A stretch of DNA of 64,000 nucleotides, from contig NC_087064.1 of the NCBI RefSeq assembly GCF_963678635.1, positions 11,073,671 to 11,137,670 on the forward strand, given 5' to 3'. Source of the DNA: Symsagittifera roscoffensis. Its lineage: Eukaryota > Xenacoelomorpha > Acoela > Convolutidae. This document shows, piece after piece, positions 32,901-47,900 of this stretch. A program made the position numbers and the translations under genes. Positions within the stretch are counted from its first letter, which is position 1; each line of letters opens with the position of its first letter. Under the pieces are notes generated by a model that did not search any database, was not told where the DNA came from, and saw only the letters and a list, made by a program, of their open reading frames with translations.

Positions 32901-35900
32901 CGCCTCTAAGGGCAATAATTTTGATTTCATCAGCGGAAAATGATTATTTACTGATCAAATGACTACATTAACAATGAATAAAGAAATGTCGGACAAGTTT
33001 AATAACACGTTTGTTATTGACAAAACAACTCAATCTGCTTCGCCTGAAGTGACATATTACCGACACCTACCGTCGACATAATGAAAGCCAAAAAGATCAA
33101 AGGAGTATTTCAGCGTCAAACAAATGCGTTGTCATGTTTTCATCTTCGAGATAATTTTAACTCGATTATTTTTGGAGTACCCACCCGATTATATTTTACA
33201 AAGGGCAAAAACAGTTCATTGAAAGTTTTTATGAAGTTTCGTTCTAATGAAAGACTCGTGGCCTGTATGAAGTGTTCGCGTTTTTAATGCCCTCAAGCGC
33301 GGCTTAATCGAACTCTAAATTGAAATACAAAAAAAATCGTATAAGTCTGGCGTGCACAAGATTTTGGACGTGTTTTTGTTGCGCGCTTTCCCTTAAAATA
33401 AGTTTAAATTAGTGTTCAACGTACATTTGGATAAAATTTATGGCCAGTTTGTCCAACGATTTGTATCATAAAACATAGCCTACAGAGTTGGAAAAGAGTC
33501 AAAGAACGCAAGAAAACAGAAAAAAGTAATGACTTGTTTTTTGAAAAAAATCTCCTTTCGAATTTCGAAGAAAAAAATAGATGGCCTTCTTTGAATTTCT
33601 AGAACAATTTATGGTAGACACTTTTTTTCATAAAATCAACCCAATTTGAGAAAACCAATTGAAATTACAAGTCTAACCTCAAAAAACTAAATACGAGCCT
33701 GAAAAAATCATCGCGACCTATAGAAGAGTCTGCACTACGTTCATCGACTCTAAATCTACCAAAGATACCAAAACAAACATATAATTTTAAAAAATTTATT
33801 AGAGCAATCGGTCTCCTCGCAACACCTCGTTCCAAAAAGCCTCGCCTGAATGCTACCAACCTTGTTTTTTCTGCGATCCTCCTTTGAGACTCTTGATGAT
33901 TCTGTGCTGCTGCCATGAGTCTGGGATCTTGAGCACCTCTAGAAGCAAGTCCAGATATGGCTTCAGATCCGTCGAATAGGCAAAGGTTATCTGCCACAAA
34001 ATGTCTGTCAGAAGGGCGGCAGAGAAGCCCGCGTTCTCCCACGATAGAAACTGAACAGAAACAAAACAATTCATTAGATGTGAACAGTTTCCCCTAATTT
34101 AAACAAGATATATATTAACTAGGCCCTTTAAAAAAACTGGAAAAAGATGGACGAATTTTTTATTTTCAGACTATATTTTGACACAATTGACGTTAAATTG
34201 CCATGCCAAGTAAAAGACTAAGTTGATGCATTACTTTCAATGTTAATTGAACACTGTTCAAAAGTCTTGAAGATTATTTTTTGTAACTCCCTCCTCCATA
34301 ACGCCTCGCACAAGACTTTTTAATCAGAAAGAAATTGTTCTTTTTTCAAGCACATAACTGTAGTCGGAACATTCTCTGCCACTTGCACAGCAGCTGGATA
34401 TTCTTTCTTCATTTATTTTCTGCTAACTGGTGAATGAATCAGTCAATTTTTGCATACTCACACAAATGAGCGAGACTGTCTCGTCCGAATTGGGACACTC
34501 CTCGATGATGCGCTTCACGTAGACTGTATCGTCCAGGAGTCGCTCCTTCAATGCCACAGATATCGGGACTCCCACAGACATCTCTTTGTCCCTGTAGGGA
34601 TTCGACAGATGGTACTGCTCTCTGGTTACCTACACAAAACACATATTGAGATAGATTACAAATTACAAGATCCACTTAGAAGTTTCTTCCGGACTAAATT
34701 AGCTTCTAAACTGCCACAGTGTAGGCAACTTCGATTACAAATTGAACTTTAGTTGAACTCGTCCATTTGAATCCTGAACTTCATAATTAACAATCAACAT
34801 CCATTTTAATCCTTCTAGTACGGAAATCTGAATTGATGGCTCTATGCTTAGTAACTTTCATTCTTCAGACCATTTTTTCAAAAAAACACTCAGCATAACA
34901 GTTTCCTTCAAGGCCACTTAGGTTGTAGTGTTGCAAGAAATCAACTTAAAGTTTATAGGCACAAATTAGGTATACTGAGTATGAAACGATTCAATTGCCA
35001 AAATTAGATTGAATGAAAAGTACCTCTTTGCCACTGGATGACTGACAGTAGTACGACAAGTCACAGCCCCTCACTAAATTGGACACCACCTGGTAAAGCT
35101 TAGCAAACTCTGACAACTGGTATTTCACATGGGATCCCGCACTGCTACTGCAAGCCTCCTCCAACATCAAATTAATCATGGCCAGTGGAATCTCTCCTCC
35201 ATTCTTTAGGAGCTGTCTTCGTTCCTTGGGTCCGAAGGAAGCGTAGTGGAGATAAAAATGAAAATAATGACTCAAGTGTTTCCCGGGAGAGCTTAATGAT
35301 GCTATGGATGTCGTGGCTGCGTCCAACGCTGTGCGCACGTGGTGGTCTTTCCGCATTAGTTGAGCCATTTCATATATGACACAATCACTGATTCGGATTT
35401 CTAAAAAACAGACCACATCCGGGATCTCTCAAAAGGGATTTTCAGAAACTTCTTAGAACTAGCGAAGCATCATCGAAGTTCTATGCAATCTGCTGTTTTA
35501 TTGAACTTAAACTAAACTTCAAAAAAAATTTCTCGAAAGGTCGGATCATTCTGAAACAACTAGAAACCCAAGAACAATTTTATAAGCTCTGATATTTTTT
35601 CATGAAAACTTCTCACCATTTGCTATATAATTTCACATGAACTCGACACTGAAGCATGGCGCTGTCTGAAGTTACGAAACTAAAGGTGATGCTAACTGTC
35701 GCATGTCTGTAATGCAGATGGAAACTGAAAGTTTACTTACGTCTGGTTCCATCGTCGTAGCCTCCGTACGAGACAAAAGTCTGGTCAAAATTTGAGAAGT
35801 GACACAGACATACAAGAAGCTTCACGAATGCTTGTCGTACTTCAGCCGAGGGTGACTCCAAGACATATTGACCAATCAAGTGTTTGTGCTTCAGAACCCA

Positions 35901-38900
35901 GTTCTCTGCAAGCCAGTGTCTGGTACTTGCCACGTGCTTCAAAAGACCTATCATTAAATCAGTCCACTCCATAGCGGGTCCTCGGAGCGCTTTTTTCGTA
36001 TGAAGAGCAGTGTTGAACACTACGTTGCAGAGAAGTTGCATCGATATGATTCCAAAGTCCTCTGCGACTGTGGTTGGCATACCATTGGAATCCGATAGCT
36101 CTCTCAAGTCAACAAGGTACGATGCCTGACATTGTAAAATCAGACTCTTGATGAAGTTCAAATATTCGGGCATGAACTGAACACGATTATGCGCGAATAA
36201 GACAGTTTGGCGTTGAACAGCCTTCGCAATAGCTTCAGGCATTTTGGGCTTTGAATCAGCTTGTTCAATCCTCGCGGTATTATAGCCTTCGTCAGGTTTA
36301 GTTCTCGAATCGATATTTGGATTGCTGGTTGTTTCAGAAGTGGATGACGGTTCAGCATCGTCGTTCAAGTCTTTTCGTTCATATACCAGAAGATAGGCAT
36401 TCCACCACCGTTTTTGCCTTCGACCGGCTGAAACACGGCCAGTTGTAACTAATAACTATAAATTCGTTTCAGGTGAGGTTATTATATTATAACAAAAGTA
36501 ACATTTAACGTTCTATAACAAAATCATCACTTTTAGAAAATCATCACTGTTTTCAGGCGACTCAGACACACCTAATTATTTAACACTAATCAGAACTAGC
36601 TGCCTTTTCAAAGATACAGCTCGCCTCTTGAACTAATACGAAAAAAGGAAATTAGACTTACATGAAGATGACCTTCTGTTGAAATTTGAAGATTGCTCAA
36701 ATGAAAACGAGGTGGATGAGCTATCGCCTCCCCCTCCCGATGATCCAGGAGTAACAGTGCTGTCCCCACCAAACCACTGATTCTTCAGCAGTTCGTTCAC
36801 ACTTTCATCATCATCATCTATAACCTGCAGTTCTGAGACATCTCCGTCGTCAAACTTGAACCATTTACCAGCTGATGATGAGGCAGGATTTGCCGACGAT
36901 AGAGGACCCCGCTGGCGACACTGGATGTAGCTGTTGTAGTGACCTCCCGAGGCCTGTCCGCTATGAACCACGACTCCCATCAACTTGTACATAAACTCAG
37001 AAGAGTCTTTATTTCCACTCGCCACGTTTATTCCCTCATTTTCAGCCTCATTAGAATCTAGCTCTGGTTCCGGGACTCTTATTGTAGATGTTGGACTGTT
37101 GACTGGCATCTGGTCCAGGGATACTGTGGATGGAATGGAAGACGTGGAGGGCGATGGCAGGTCTGGGGGTGTCTCGAAAGAGTCATCCCTGATTATTTCA
37201 CCTAAATTAGTGCTTGAAAATCATTTAGAAACATATCGAACATAGCCAATCGAAGATCGGCAAAGAGTAATAAACGCAAGTAAACAAAAAAAAACTTTCA
37301 TGAAAAAATCTCAACTTTCGAATTTCAAAAAAAAAAAACAGATGCCCTTTACGCTCTTTGAATTTCTAGAACAATTTATGATTTTCGCTTTTTTGATAAC
37401 ATGAACCCAACTAGAGAAAACTGGATCACTACGTAAAATTTTTATTCCGCTGGAAATCTAAAAAATAAATTCCCTTTCCGAAACTAGAAATTATTCAAGT
37501 TTTTTTATCGCCATTTCCACGTTCGTATTTGGAGTATGCTCTTTACGTCACTTTCAGCAGATTAATTTCAATTGAACTTAAAATCCATTTATCCATAAGA
37601 GTTTTCTATTACATTAATTGAACGGTATATGAAATCAATTTTCAAGTTATTTTTCACTAAAAAGGTCAGAGTTTTATCACATGTGAAATGTTAACTCAAA
37701 AAAGGACACTTAAAAGCAGAGAGCACACAATTGCACTTTCCATTTTGTTTTTCAAAAAAAAAACAGTATTAACATCAATCAGGTTTTCATTGAAAAAAAA
37801 TTCTTTACTATACAGAAAATTTTTCAAAAAAATAAAAGCATTATATCTGGAAGAAGAAAATTGAAAAGTTGAAATAGAAGATAAAGTTGCAATTCCTAGG
37901 AGTTCCCTGAGAGCAATACAAAATTTGATTGAAAATTTCAAGTAGTAGGTTTTTTAAATCTGTTTTTTTAGAAAAAAAACAAGATAAAAACAAAATGATA
38001 CGCTTCAATTCGGCTGTTTAAAGGCATTCATGAGTCAAAGTGGAAACCATATTTGCAACAACTGAGTGTACTCTGAAATCATCTCACCTCAGATGAGTTT
38101 CAACTTCAGTTAGTTTTTTTTCATATCTAAGTTTCTAAAAAATTAAAAATATAAAAAACGCCTTCTCGGAAATCAAAAGTCTGTGAGCATTAATATTTGG
38201 AGGCAAGATTTTACGCCCCTGAGTATAGCTCGATAGAACCCCACCCACAGAATTAGGAAACTCAAATTTAATTAGCTTTTTCGATGTTTTTTTTAAATGA
38301 AAAACGACATATCTCAAAAACGAAAAGGATTTGAGCAGTCATAATTTGAGGTCAGAATTGCAGCCCCATAGTGTATGTATCCTGAGAGCATCCTACCATG
38401 GGTTTACACTTTCAAAATCGGTTAGTTTTATTCAACTAATTTTTTTTGAAAACAAAGTTCGAAATATCACAAAAAAAACCCTCATCACGAAAACCAAAAA
38501 ATTCGAGCATTCAAATTTGGAAGACAGAAAGGCAACCCCTGAGAGTACCCTGACAGCAATTAAACATAGGTTTGAGAATTTCAAGCTTAATAAATTTTTT
38601 TAGCTAAGTTTCGATTTAAGGATAGGGTTAAAAAGTTCAAGAACAGTTAGTTTTTAAATCTGACATTTCAAAAAAAAAATCGGAAAAATCATGCACAAAG
38701 CCATATCTCCAGCCAAAAGGACTTGAGAAGTAATATTTAAAGTCAATCTTACAAACTGTGAGTTTAAGTGGACAGCACTCTACCATAGGGTTGAGAAACT
38801 CAGTCTCGATAAGTTTTTTTTCAATGAATTATTTGAAAAATTTTGAAAAAAATGAGCAGCCATCTTTACAGGGCACAATTGCACCCACATAGTGTATCCT

Positions 38901-41900
38901 GACAGCGCCACACCAAAGGGCTGAGAAATTAAAGTTCTGAATGATTTTTTTAAATCTATAATTTTTGAAAAAATATTGAAATAACCATAAACAAACGCCA
39001 TATCTCGGACACCAAGAGGATTGGATCAGCAATACTTGGAGGCTGGGTGTACCTTAACAGAACACCACCATTTGAATGTCAAATTTTTGTCAATTTTGTC
39101 GAATATACACTGAAACGAAAAGCTTCAAAATTTTGCATTGCGAAAGAATGAAAAAAATGTACAGTTAAAGCATTCAGGCTTCAACAGATATATGGTTAAA
39201 ATAATAGACGACCTTGGAAATTAAAAAATTGCATTCATTAAAACATGTTGAGCAATGCAAAAAATAGAATTTTTATTAAACATGCCAACATACGAACTTC
39301 TTAAACATAAGTCAAGTGAAACGCCAATTAAAACATAACCAACTGCAATTTGGAAAAGTGAAATGAAAGCAAGAAAACAAAAAAGGACTTTTCAATTTCA
39401 AATAAAAACTTAAGGCCCCTGAAGCTCTTCGAATTTCATGAAGAACTTATGATTTGTTTTTTAAGGAAATTTACCCAATTTGAGAAAGCTGGATCAAAGG
39501 TTAAAAGTTTTTTTTTTCGCTGGAAAAACTGATAATTAAGCTCCAGTTTCGGAATTAGAAGTCGATCACGTTTTTTGATGACCTTTACCTTTTGCTTTTC
39601 GATAAAGGAGTTTGCTTTCCTTTTATCAGCAGAAATAAAGTAACTTAAACAGAAATCAAAAGTCAAACCGCCAAAAATCTAATTTGAGCGTGAAAAAATT
39701 TTGAGACTGTTCCTTAGAAAAAACAAAAAAATCACCAAGACTTATAGAGCACTCACTACATTCATTACTCTTAATACTGCAAAGATAGATTAGATTAGTC
39801 ATTATATCAGTAAAAAGGAATTCACCCTCGATCTTAGCCAACCCATCTACAGTGTAGGGTTCGATGTCCAGTTGAAAAGGGAACTCGAAATAGTCGTTGA
39901 ACTTGATGGCACAGTCCCTCTCCCAATCATAATCAAACCGCTTGAGTTGAATGATCAATACTGGGGGTGCTTTCTTGATGCACATTCGCTTAACCGTATC
40001 AACCTTCTTCCCGCACTTCTCGCAGAAATAGGCATTATCTCCCTCTAGCAGATCACCTTTCACGTACTGCTCAAAGGAATCCTTGAGGGTCTGGTTGTTC
40101 CTGATGTCGACGCTCAAAGTCGTGAAGGGTTCCTCGCGGGAGTACCTATGTGGACAGTCTTTACATATTTTCTGGTCGGCAAAAGATCCTCCGATCGTCG
40201 ATGAAAATATTGAGGACAGATTGCTTGGGGAAGTTTCAGAAACCAATGAGTTCATATGTTTCGTCGCTTCATCAACACTATCAACTATGCTATTCAAAAA
40301 CTCCAATGCGTCTTGTTGTTCCCGAAGATTAACTGGCTCACCCGCAAAACGAAAGTGTTTCCAGAATCCTTCCGGAGTATAAAACTGCAATTGGCTAGCC
40401 GCCAAATATCCAAAAATCACTTGGAGGTATTTTAAAACGTCAACGTGATATTGAACTCTAGGGTTAATATTAGTTGCCAAGGTCAGCTGGGTCGACAAAC
40501 TTGAAGAGAGCGACGCTAGGTCAGAGTTGGTCTCGACTCCCGAATCGATCTCGGGTCCGTGTTCATTCGAAGACAAGGACGTCGGTGAGGAGCATTTGGC
40601 CGACAATTTGTTCAAATCGGTTCCAAGTCCACAAGCAATAGCAGCGGCATGGTCGCTTTCAAAGTAATCATCTGCAACACCTTCGATTCTCAGGATTCCA
40701 TCTCTTATCTCAGGAATCATAAAGAGCTGCTGAATCACCGAATTCATGTAGCACGTAGCTCCAGCGTTCTTCAGGCCCACAAAACCTCCGAGAGGCTTGC
40801 ATCCGATCGGCGGCTGGAACTCCCATTCTGAAATAGTGGTGACGTTTCTAGAGTAGAAATACTTCTGGAGCAAAGCTATAAGGAGTCTGTAATTTGTAAA
40901 GTTTATTCCACACAGAGCAACTAGAAGTTGGAACGCCGCATTTTGCGTCATGCTTTGATCGCAGATCGGCTCTGCTTTTGACAATGATCTGAGCGGAGTT
41001 CTTTGAGGAGATGCACTGCTAGCCGATTGTTCGTCTGCCAAGTGAATGGTCGCAGGAAATAGAAAATGGCAGAAAAGATCCTGAAACAAGAATACAGCCT
41101 CAACATAATTGAAACCCACTATTTCAGCTTCTTAGCTTCCCGTTCCCCCTCTTGAAAACGTGTTTTTTTTTCTCGAAGCAATATAAAGACTCACCTTGAT
41201 TAAGAGCGACAGCTGACGAGGAGTATTGTTGTCATTAGGCTCACTAAGGCCACAATTCTCAAACAAAACCAACTCGCGACACAAATTCAGACGCCCACAA
41301 AGGTAGAAGTCATTAAGCTTTTCAATTACTTTCCTCCCATTGCCATTATCTGATTCTGTGGTTGGAGACTCGATACAGAAGCTGTTTTTCACTTGGTTTA
41401 TAAACGCTATCTCCTCTCCAAGGTATCGGCCAAGTTTAGGAACTTGGATCCGCAGACATCGAGCGTACTCCAGGAGTTTGCAAATGAGGTCAAAAAACGA
41501 GTCACTTCTCTCTCCGTTTTCCTGACATGCGTTTCGAATTTGATCAAACAGGAGGGAGATGAAAAAATTCACTATGTGACAACTTGACTGTACGTGAGCG
41601 TGTGTGGATAGCATCAAAATCTGTCGATAGCAGTTAAGTCTTAGCTCTCTTTTGCTACATTTTAGAAGCATTTGTTGAATCAGAAGGTTCCAATGTTCTG
41701 CTTTTAGCACCATAGTTTCCAACAGGGTTGGATTTAGGACAAAACATATAGTCAGAACTTGCAAACTTTTTGAAGACAAAACTGCAACTTGTCTGGCTGA
41801 ACTATTCGACGTCGTCGTTTCTTCTGAATTATCATCGCTCGTTTCCAGAATAGATTCATTGGGCTTTGTCGCACATGTGGAAACGGACATTTTATACAAA

Positions 41901-44900
41901 GCAAGTATATGTTTCTCAGTTGGAATATGTTCCTTTAATTGCGATACAGTTGGATATTTCATCAGCATTGGGTTGACCATTTCAGATGCAACTTGACGCA
42001 GAATAGTTTCATCTAGAGACGCAGGAACTGATTTTAATGCTTGCTCTAGACTGAGGACATTGACACCCATTTGGGACTCGAAGTCTTGTCTGGTCATAGA
42101 CTCTGAGCTATCTCCGGAGGAGCAGCAAGGAACTACAGACATCAAAGAGCTGCTGGTCTCGAAGATGTTGTGGGATTTGTAGAGTACCGAGAAGCCAACG
42201 AGGCAATATAATAATTTGCAGATCTTCACAATAACTGTTTTTATTGCTCTGAAACGAAAAACACTGAAATATTAGCCAAAAAAGAATGAAGCACTTTTTA
42301 AATTTAATAAACTTACCTTTGAAGAGGTACGAAAGAACTGCCGCAGCAGTCAGATGTCAGCATTCCAAGAATGATTTCAACGCCATCGGCTGCCACAAAA
42401 TGACACTGAAACAAAACAACGACTAAATTATGTGCCAGGGGAGTTGTTTTTGTTTGCTAAAGAATTAAACATTACTACTGCCAACAGGCGGTAAAATCTG
42501 TCACTGAACCAAGTAGACAGAAATTTATTTTTCCATGAACATGTTTTCAATAATTTTGACTCAACGTCATAAATAAATGAAAATGATTTTTTTGAATGAC
42601 AAAAAAAAATTGAACCCGAATTGATAACATTCGTAATCAAATCCACCCAATTTAAAACTAATGCAATGCTTTTAAACACGAGCGACTTAAGAGTAAATCC
42701 AAATGTACTATCGGAGAAACCAACTTTGTCTTTCTTTTTTTTTCGAATCGCAATTAGAGAATCACGCTAAAAATAAACCTCATACAACTCGCGCCCATTT
42801 TGACTGGTCAGACATATTAAACTTACTCTGAATTGTTGGGCAGCTGGCGAGAAGGGATCGAGGGACGGTAGAAGCAGAGTTCTGAGCACCTCCAAGTAAT
42901 AGAGCACTTGGTTGGGGGAATTAGACAGGAACAGAGATCGCACCGGGGGCATCAAAGACTGCGAGGGGTCAGCTCCTCCGCCGTGGTCCGCACAAACCTC
43001 CCGGATGCGGTCGACAACATGGGAGTCGCAAGGCAGAATTGATATTAGACTCCTGATGGTCTGAAACAGCTGAGTTGCAGTCGAGTCCTCACTTTCGACC
43101 TCATCATTGCACAGGGCCAGTTTCGAAACCCAATCGGCAACATGCAATAGTAGCTGTACATGTTCATTTTGTTGACTAAATATTGTAGATGGTAAAATGT
43201 TCTCTGCGCTTTGAATTGTCGTACTTTGAGTCGGGTTTCCAGATGCTGTCCTCGAGGAACTCGAATTATACGGAGGGTCTGAGCCAGTAACCGTTTCTTC
43301 TTCGTCGTCACTTGACAGTGCAATAGCCGTGGACGTTGAGGCACTTCCAGCTCCTATACCATGTGCTACATTGGCCGAACATGACATAACTTTAGCTAGC
43401 ACTAGACTTCTCTGGCTCAGATTATAACTAGCTAATGTTGTCGAGTCAAAACAGCTGTCGATTACTGAATTGCTGAAACCGATTTCACAGAGAGCGCTCA
43501 GTGGTGTGTAGTTAAACTTCTGCAAAATCAATTTGCGCAAATTTCCAACTGCTGCGTTCGTGTGAGTAGCAATTGAAAAATCATCCACTTGTTTATTTGA
43601 GTTCATAATTCGCACCATAAGAACCAAATAGTTCCCGCAACAAGCTCGGTTAAGCGCTATAAATCTTCGCTCAGCTTGATACATTGAGTCAGTTTTAGAG
43701 ATAAATTCCCTGAGCGCTGTCAAAACCCGGATCATTTTCACTTTAAAACTTTCCCTATTCATTAACTCCGAAACTTCTCCGTTATCAGCCGACGATTTTG
43801 CCGAGGTGAAAAACTGCTTAAACCAATTCATACACTGACTTATGAACTCGTGGTAAGTCTTCACAGCTTGTGTTTTGAGTTGCGGAGCTAGACTCGTGTA
43901 GGTGTCTATTAGTATTTGGACCGCTTTCGTAGCCAAACTATCGTTACAGTTGATTATAATTTGCCACAAGTAGTAATAACCGAGCAGATTTGTATCCATG
44001 AGCACATAACCGTGCTTATTCCTCGATGTCTTACGAAGTTTGTTGGCCCTGTAATTTACAAACTTGAAAAAATGTTCAAAGCATTCAACTCCTTCTTGGC
44101 ACAAAAGTCTGGCCTCCAGGTGCAGAACTTTTTCCGTAAAAAACTGTTGACAAATTTCCGGATCCAAATCCGGTTCGTCTTCTCCTATCAGTTTTGAAAA
44201 CCAGCGAAAACAACACTGTCTGTCTTCTTCGTAAATTGCGCTTTCACACAGACAGTGCCATATGTCTACAGCTTGAGCCAGACAAAGCCAGAGTTGTCCG
44301 TCTTTCAGAACAAAACACAAAAAATTCAACCTTTCTTCAACTTGTTCTAAATGCGAGTATCGAGTTCCTGTTCTTCGCTCATTGGGATCAAGTGCCAAAT
44401 TCTGTCCAATTTCGACAAAATACTTCATTCTCTGCATGTACTCAGTTAAACTATTCGCAACAACAGTCACTAAAGAGTGTTTCTCTTGAATCGAGTGGAT
44501 CAATTTGTCTCTGTACAAAATATTCAGGGCTATTCTTGATTGCGAAAAACTGTTTTGCTGGGAAGACGACAACGAATTGCCCTCGGGAAACTGCCGACAA
44601 ATTATTCGGATCATACGAAGTGACAGAATAACCCAGTCATCGTTATTCGGGTGTTTCAGTTGTTCGATGAAAGTTTCAATCCACATAACTTTCTGCTGAT
44701 CTCGATTTTGCGAAACACTGCAATCTAAAATTTTGATATGAGCACACAAAGCTAAGTCTACAATTTCAGCCGCACAATTTTCTTCACTTTTGGCCAACGT
44801 CCAAAGCAGCGAAAGGACCTTCTGGGCCATTTCGCCCTCTTTGTCATCTTCGGCTAACTTTCGGATCAGTGAGAGGAGCTTCTCTCGTTGCTTTCGGCTA

Positions 44901-47900
44901 TTTGCACTATGCCAGCTTTCTTTAAACTTCGTGAACAAATGATCCAACTGTTCAGCAGAAAAATCCCACGCCAACTTTGTAAGCAACTCGTGTACGTTTT
45001 TAGCAATTGCTTCGTGTTTTCCGACTTGTGCGTTCCACGTTGAGTCCAAGTCTTTGAGAGTGAGAGTCTTTTCCTTGATGGCGAACCGGATGATCTTTTC
45101 CAGCTTGTCGACATACTGCGGTTGGTGCAGATTGTCTCGCAGAACTATCGTCAACACATCATTCTCCGACAGCCAGTTCTAAAACATAATAAACAGCTAG
45201 TTGCAAAAGCGTCAATGAACACAACGAAGCAGAAAAAAATTACTGATTTATAACTACTCATTTTCGAATTTCAAAGACTTAATGACGCGAAAACGTTTTC
45301 AGAAATTTAGCGGAAAAAAATAAAATCAAACCACGCGACCTAAAAAGCGATAACCACTCCTCCGTTCATTAAAATTTCAACAAGACTTATTGTTCCGACT
45401 TTCGAGGAATATTTATGGTCGGAGTGTTTTTTATTCAGTCAATTTTCGCCGATCGAAACAATAGTTTTCATCAAACATTATCTGTACCCCATTGAAGATA
45501 TTGACTTCTTGACCTCAAATAAAAAAAAAAGATATTCTGCCCCCATAATTTTTTGTAAAGTTCTGGGAATTCGAAAAATGCCAAATTGGCCATGTTCTGG
45601 ACAAAATTATGCGCGCTTTGAAGAAATTATTTATATTGCTGAGAGCGTAACGCGAATTATTTATGCGTTGCAAATTATCCCGCACAACAAAATCGTTCCA
45701 AATTGAATTGAGGCTAGCTAATCGGATCGGTTGTTTTAATTTCGTATGACTCGAAATTTCACACTTTGATATTGGCCAATCTTTATAGATTTTCGATTCC
45801 CAAAAACTATTCCATATGAATTAAGGGATAGTCGGAACATTCAGGGCTTTGCCCTGATATACGAGCAATCTTGTTCTCATATATACTCATTTAAGTTCAA
45901 TAGAAACCAGCTGAATTTGAAACCAATATTCCTCAAACTTCGCAGTGAACACAAAACTCTAACACAGAGAAAGAGCGGATCTTCGTATCCCGTGCAACAC
46001 ACTGCAAGTGTAGCATTGCAAGCTAGCGAAAACAAAATGAGTTGGAAATAATTAAAACAATTTGACTTTTTTGGAAAGAATGAAAAGCAGTATTTCAGAA
46101 AAACAGCTAAGAAACAGAACCACCATCCTTAAATAAACTTTAAGTATCATAAACCGAGCTGTCACAAAGATGGCAATTTATTGGTTTCGTCGATTAAGCA
46201 AAAAAATGCAAAAAGGAAATATTGAGCAATTAAGTTTCAAAACTAAGCTTTTACACCACAACCATCCTGAATTTTTGACAAAAAATTATCATTTTTGCCT
46301 TTCAAGCGACACAAACCAATCATTTTCTGACTGAGCCCATAAAACATGATCCAATTTTTTAATCGAAATCAAAAAACCTTAATCGAAATCTGAATTGGTA
46401 AATTGACATAAAACAAACCCTCTTTACAAAAAAAAAACAATTTCAAACTATGGAAATCAGAAATTAGGCCAACAAAACACCAAATAAAAATCGCTTGATT
46501 CAAATTTTTTCTATTGATAAAACTCGATCAATTATATAGTATGGCAAAAAAGCCAAAAGGAATTGCTGAACAAAAAAAATTGAAAGATTAAGTTTTAAAA
46601 CTCTGTTAGTCCCCTCTTTTGAAACTTATACTCCACAGCCGTTCCGAAATTTTATTTAAAAAAATTAACAAGTTCATTTTCTGCCTTTTTGACAAACTTA
46701 ACCCAATTTGAGAAAACTGGATCAAAAGGTAAATTTTACATTCCGCTGAGAAATCTGCAAATTAAAATCCACTTTCCAAACTAGAAATTGAGCACGTTTT
46801 TCTTGACTTCTATACTTTTAGTGTCCAGTAGAAGAATTTCAAATGAACTCAAGAAGTGCATATATACCTAAAAGCATTCATAAATGCAATAATAAGTATG
46901 AATGCACATCTGTAGCTATTAGAGCTAAGACTTTTTTCTCAAAAAAAAAAAACAAAAAAAATCACACTGCGTTCATTACTATTTAAAAAACTTAATCAAA
47001 TTCCGAATTGGTAAATTGACAAAAAAAAAACAGATCGACTGTCATTTAGTATGAGAATTGTTTAACTTGGAAAACGATTTCAACTTTTGGAAAATAAGCC
47101 AACAAAATACAGACAAACGAAAGTCGCACAACTCAATTTTTCCCTCTAACAAAATAATAAATTCATTAAGCCTGAAAAAATTTCAAACGAGACATGAACC
47201 CCAGACCTTAGAGTGCAAATTCAACCACGGTACCTCTAGATCAAATGGCAAGGAGCATGGATAATCGTTAAGTTCAACATAGAGACGCAGCTGCTCTTCG
47301 CAAACACTAAACGGAAAACGACGAAAAAGCAGTTCTATAAAACAGGCAAGCCTTGAAAATTAAAACGTTTGCTGTGGAGAGTCCCATGCCTACGCATCTG
47401 CGCCACGCGCCTTGACAATTTACTAAAACTAGCCGCAAATAAAGCAGCGAAGTATGCTAGTAAATCTGGAATGCGATGCAGCAGAAGTGGCAGCATATAC
47501 AAATAGACACAACTTTGCGTGTAATATATAAACATAATAAACTTAAAGCATCCAGGATTATTTAAAAAAAAAAAAATTGAAAAACCAAACCAAAATATAA
47601 TTAAATAAGCATTTCAAAACAAACGCGATATATATTGAGTTGGAAATATTAAGAAATCGAGTTTTTCTTTGTACTGTTGTTTGAGACAAAGATTTTTTTG
47701 CTGCATCAACTGTGACACCTTGTTACTGATCGAATAGCAAAGTACATGCTATCAAAAAGTCGTAAAGGAGCCACCAAAAGTGGCAACAATATTGGCGAGT
47801 TTGGTTGAAAAAGAAAAAAAACAAAGCTTCATGAAAAAGTTGGTTACGAGAAAATTCTAGTTCCCGATTACAGCTCTTATTCTGGCACGTGTAACTATTC

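Noticed and set aside
33081-33287. 68-codon frame in USP9X intron 15
   Set aside because: No recognisable homology and no supporting splice or promoter context.
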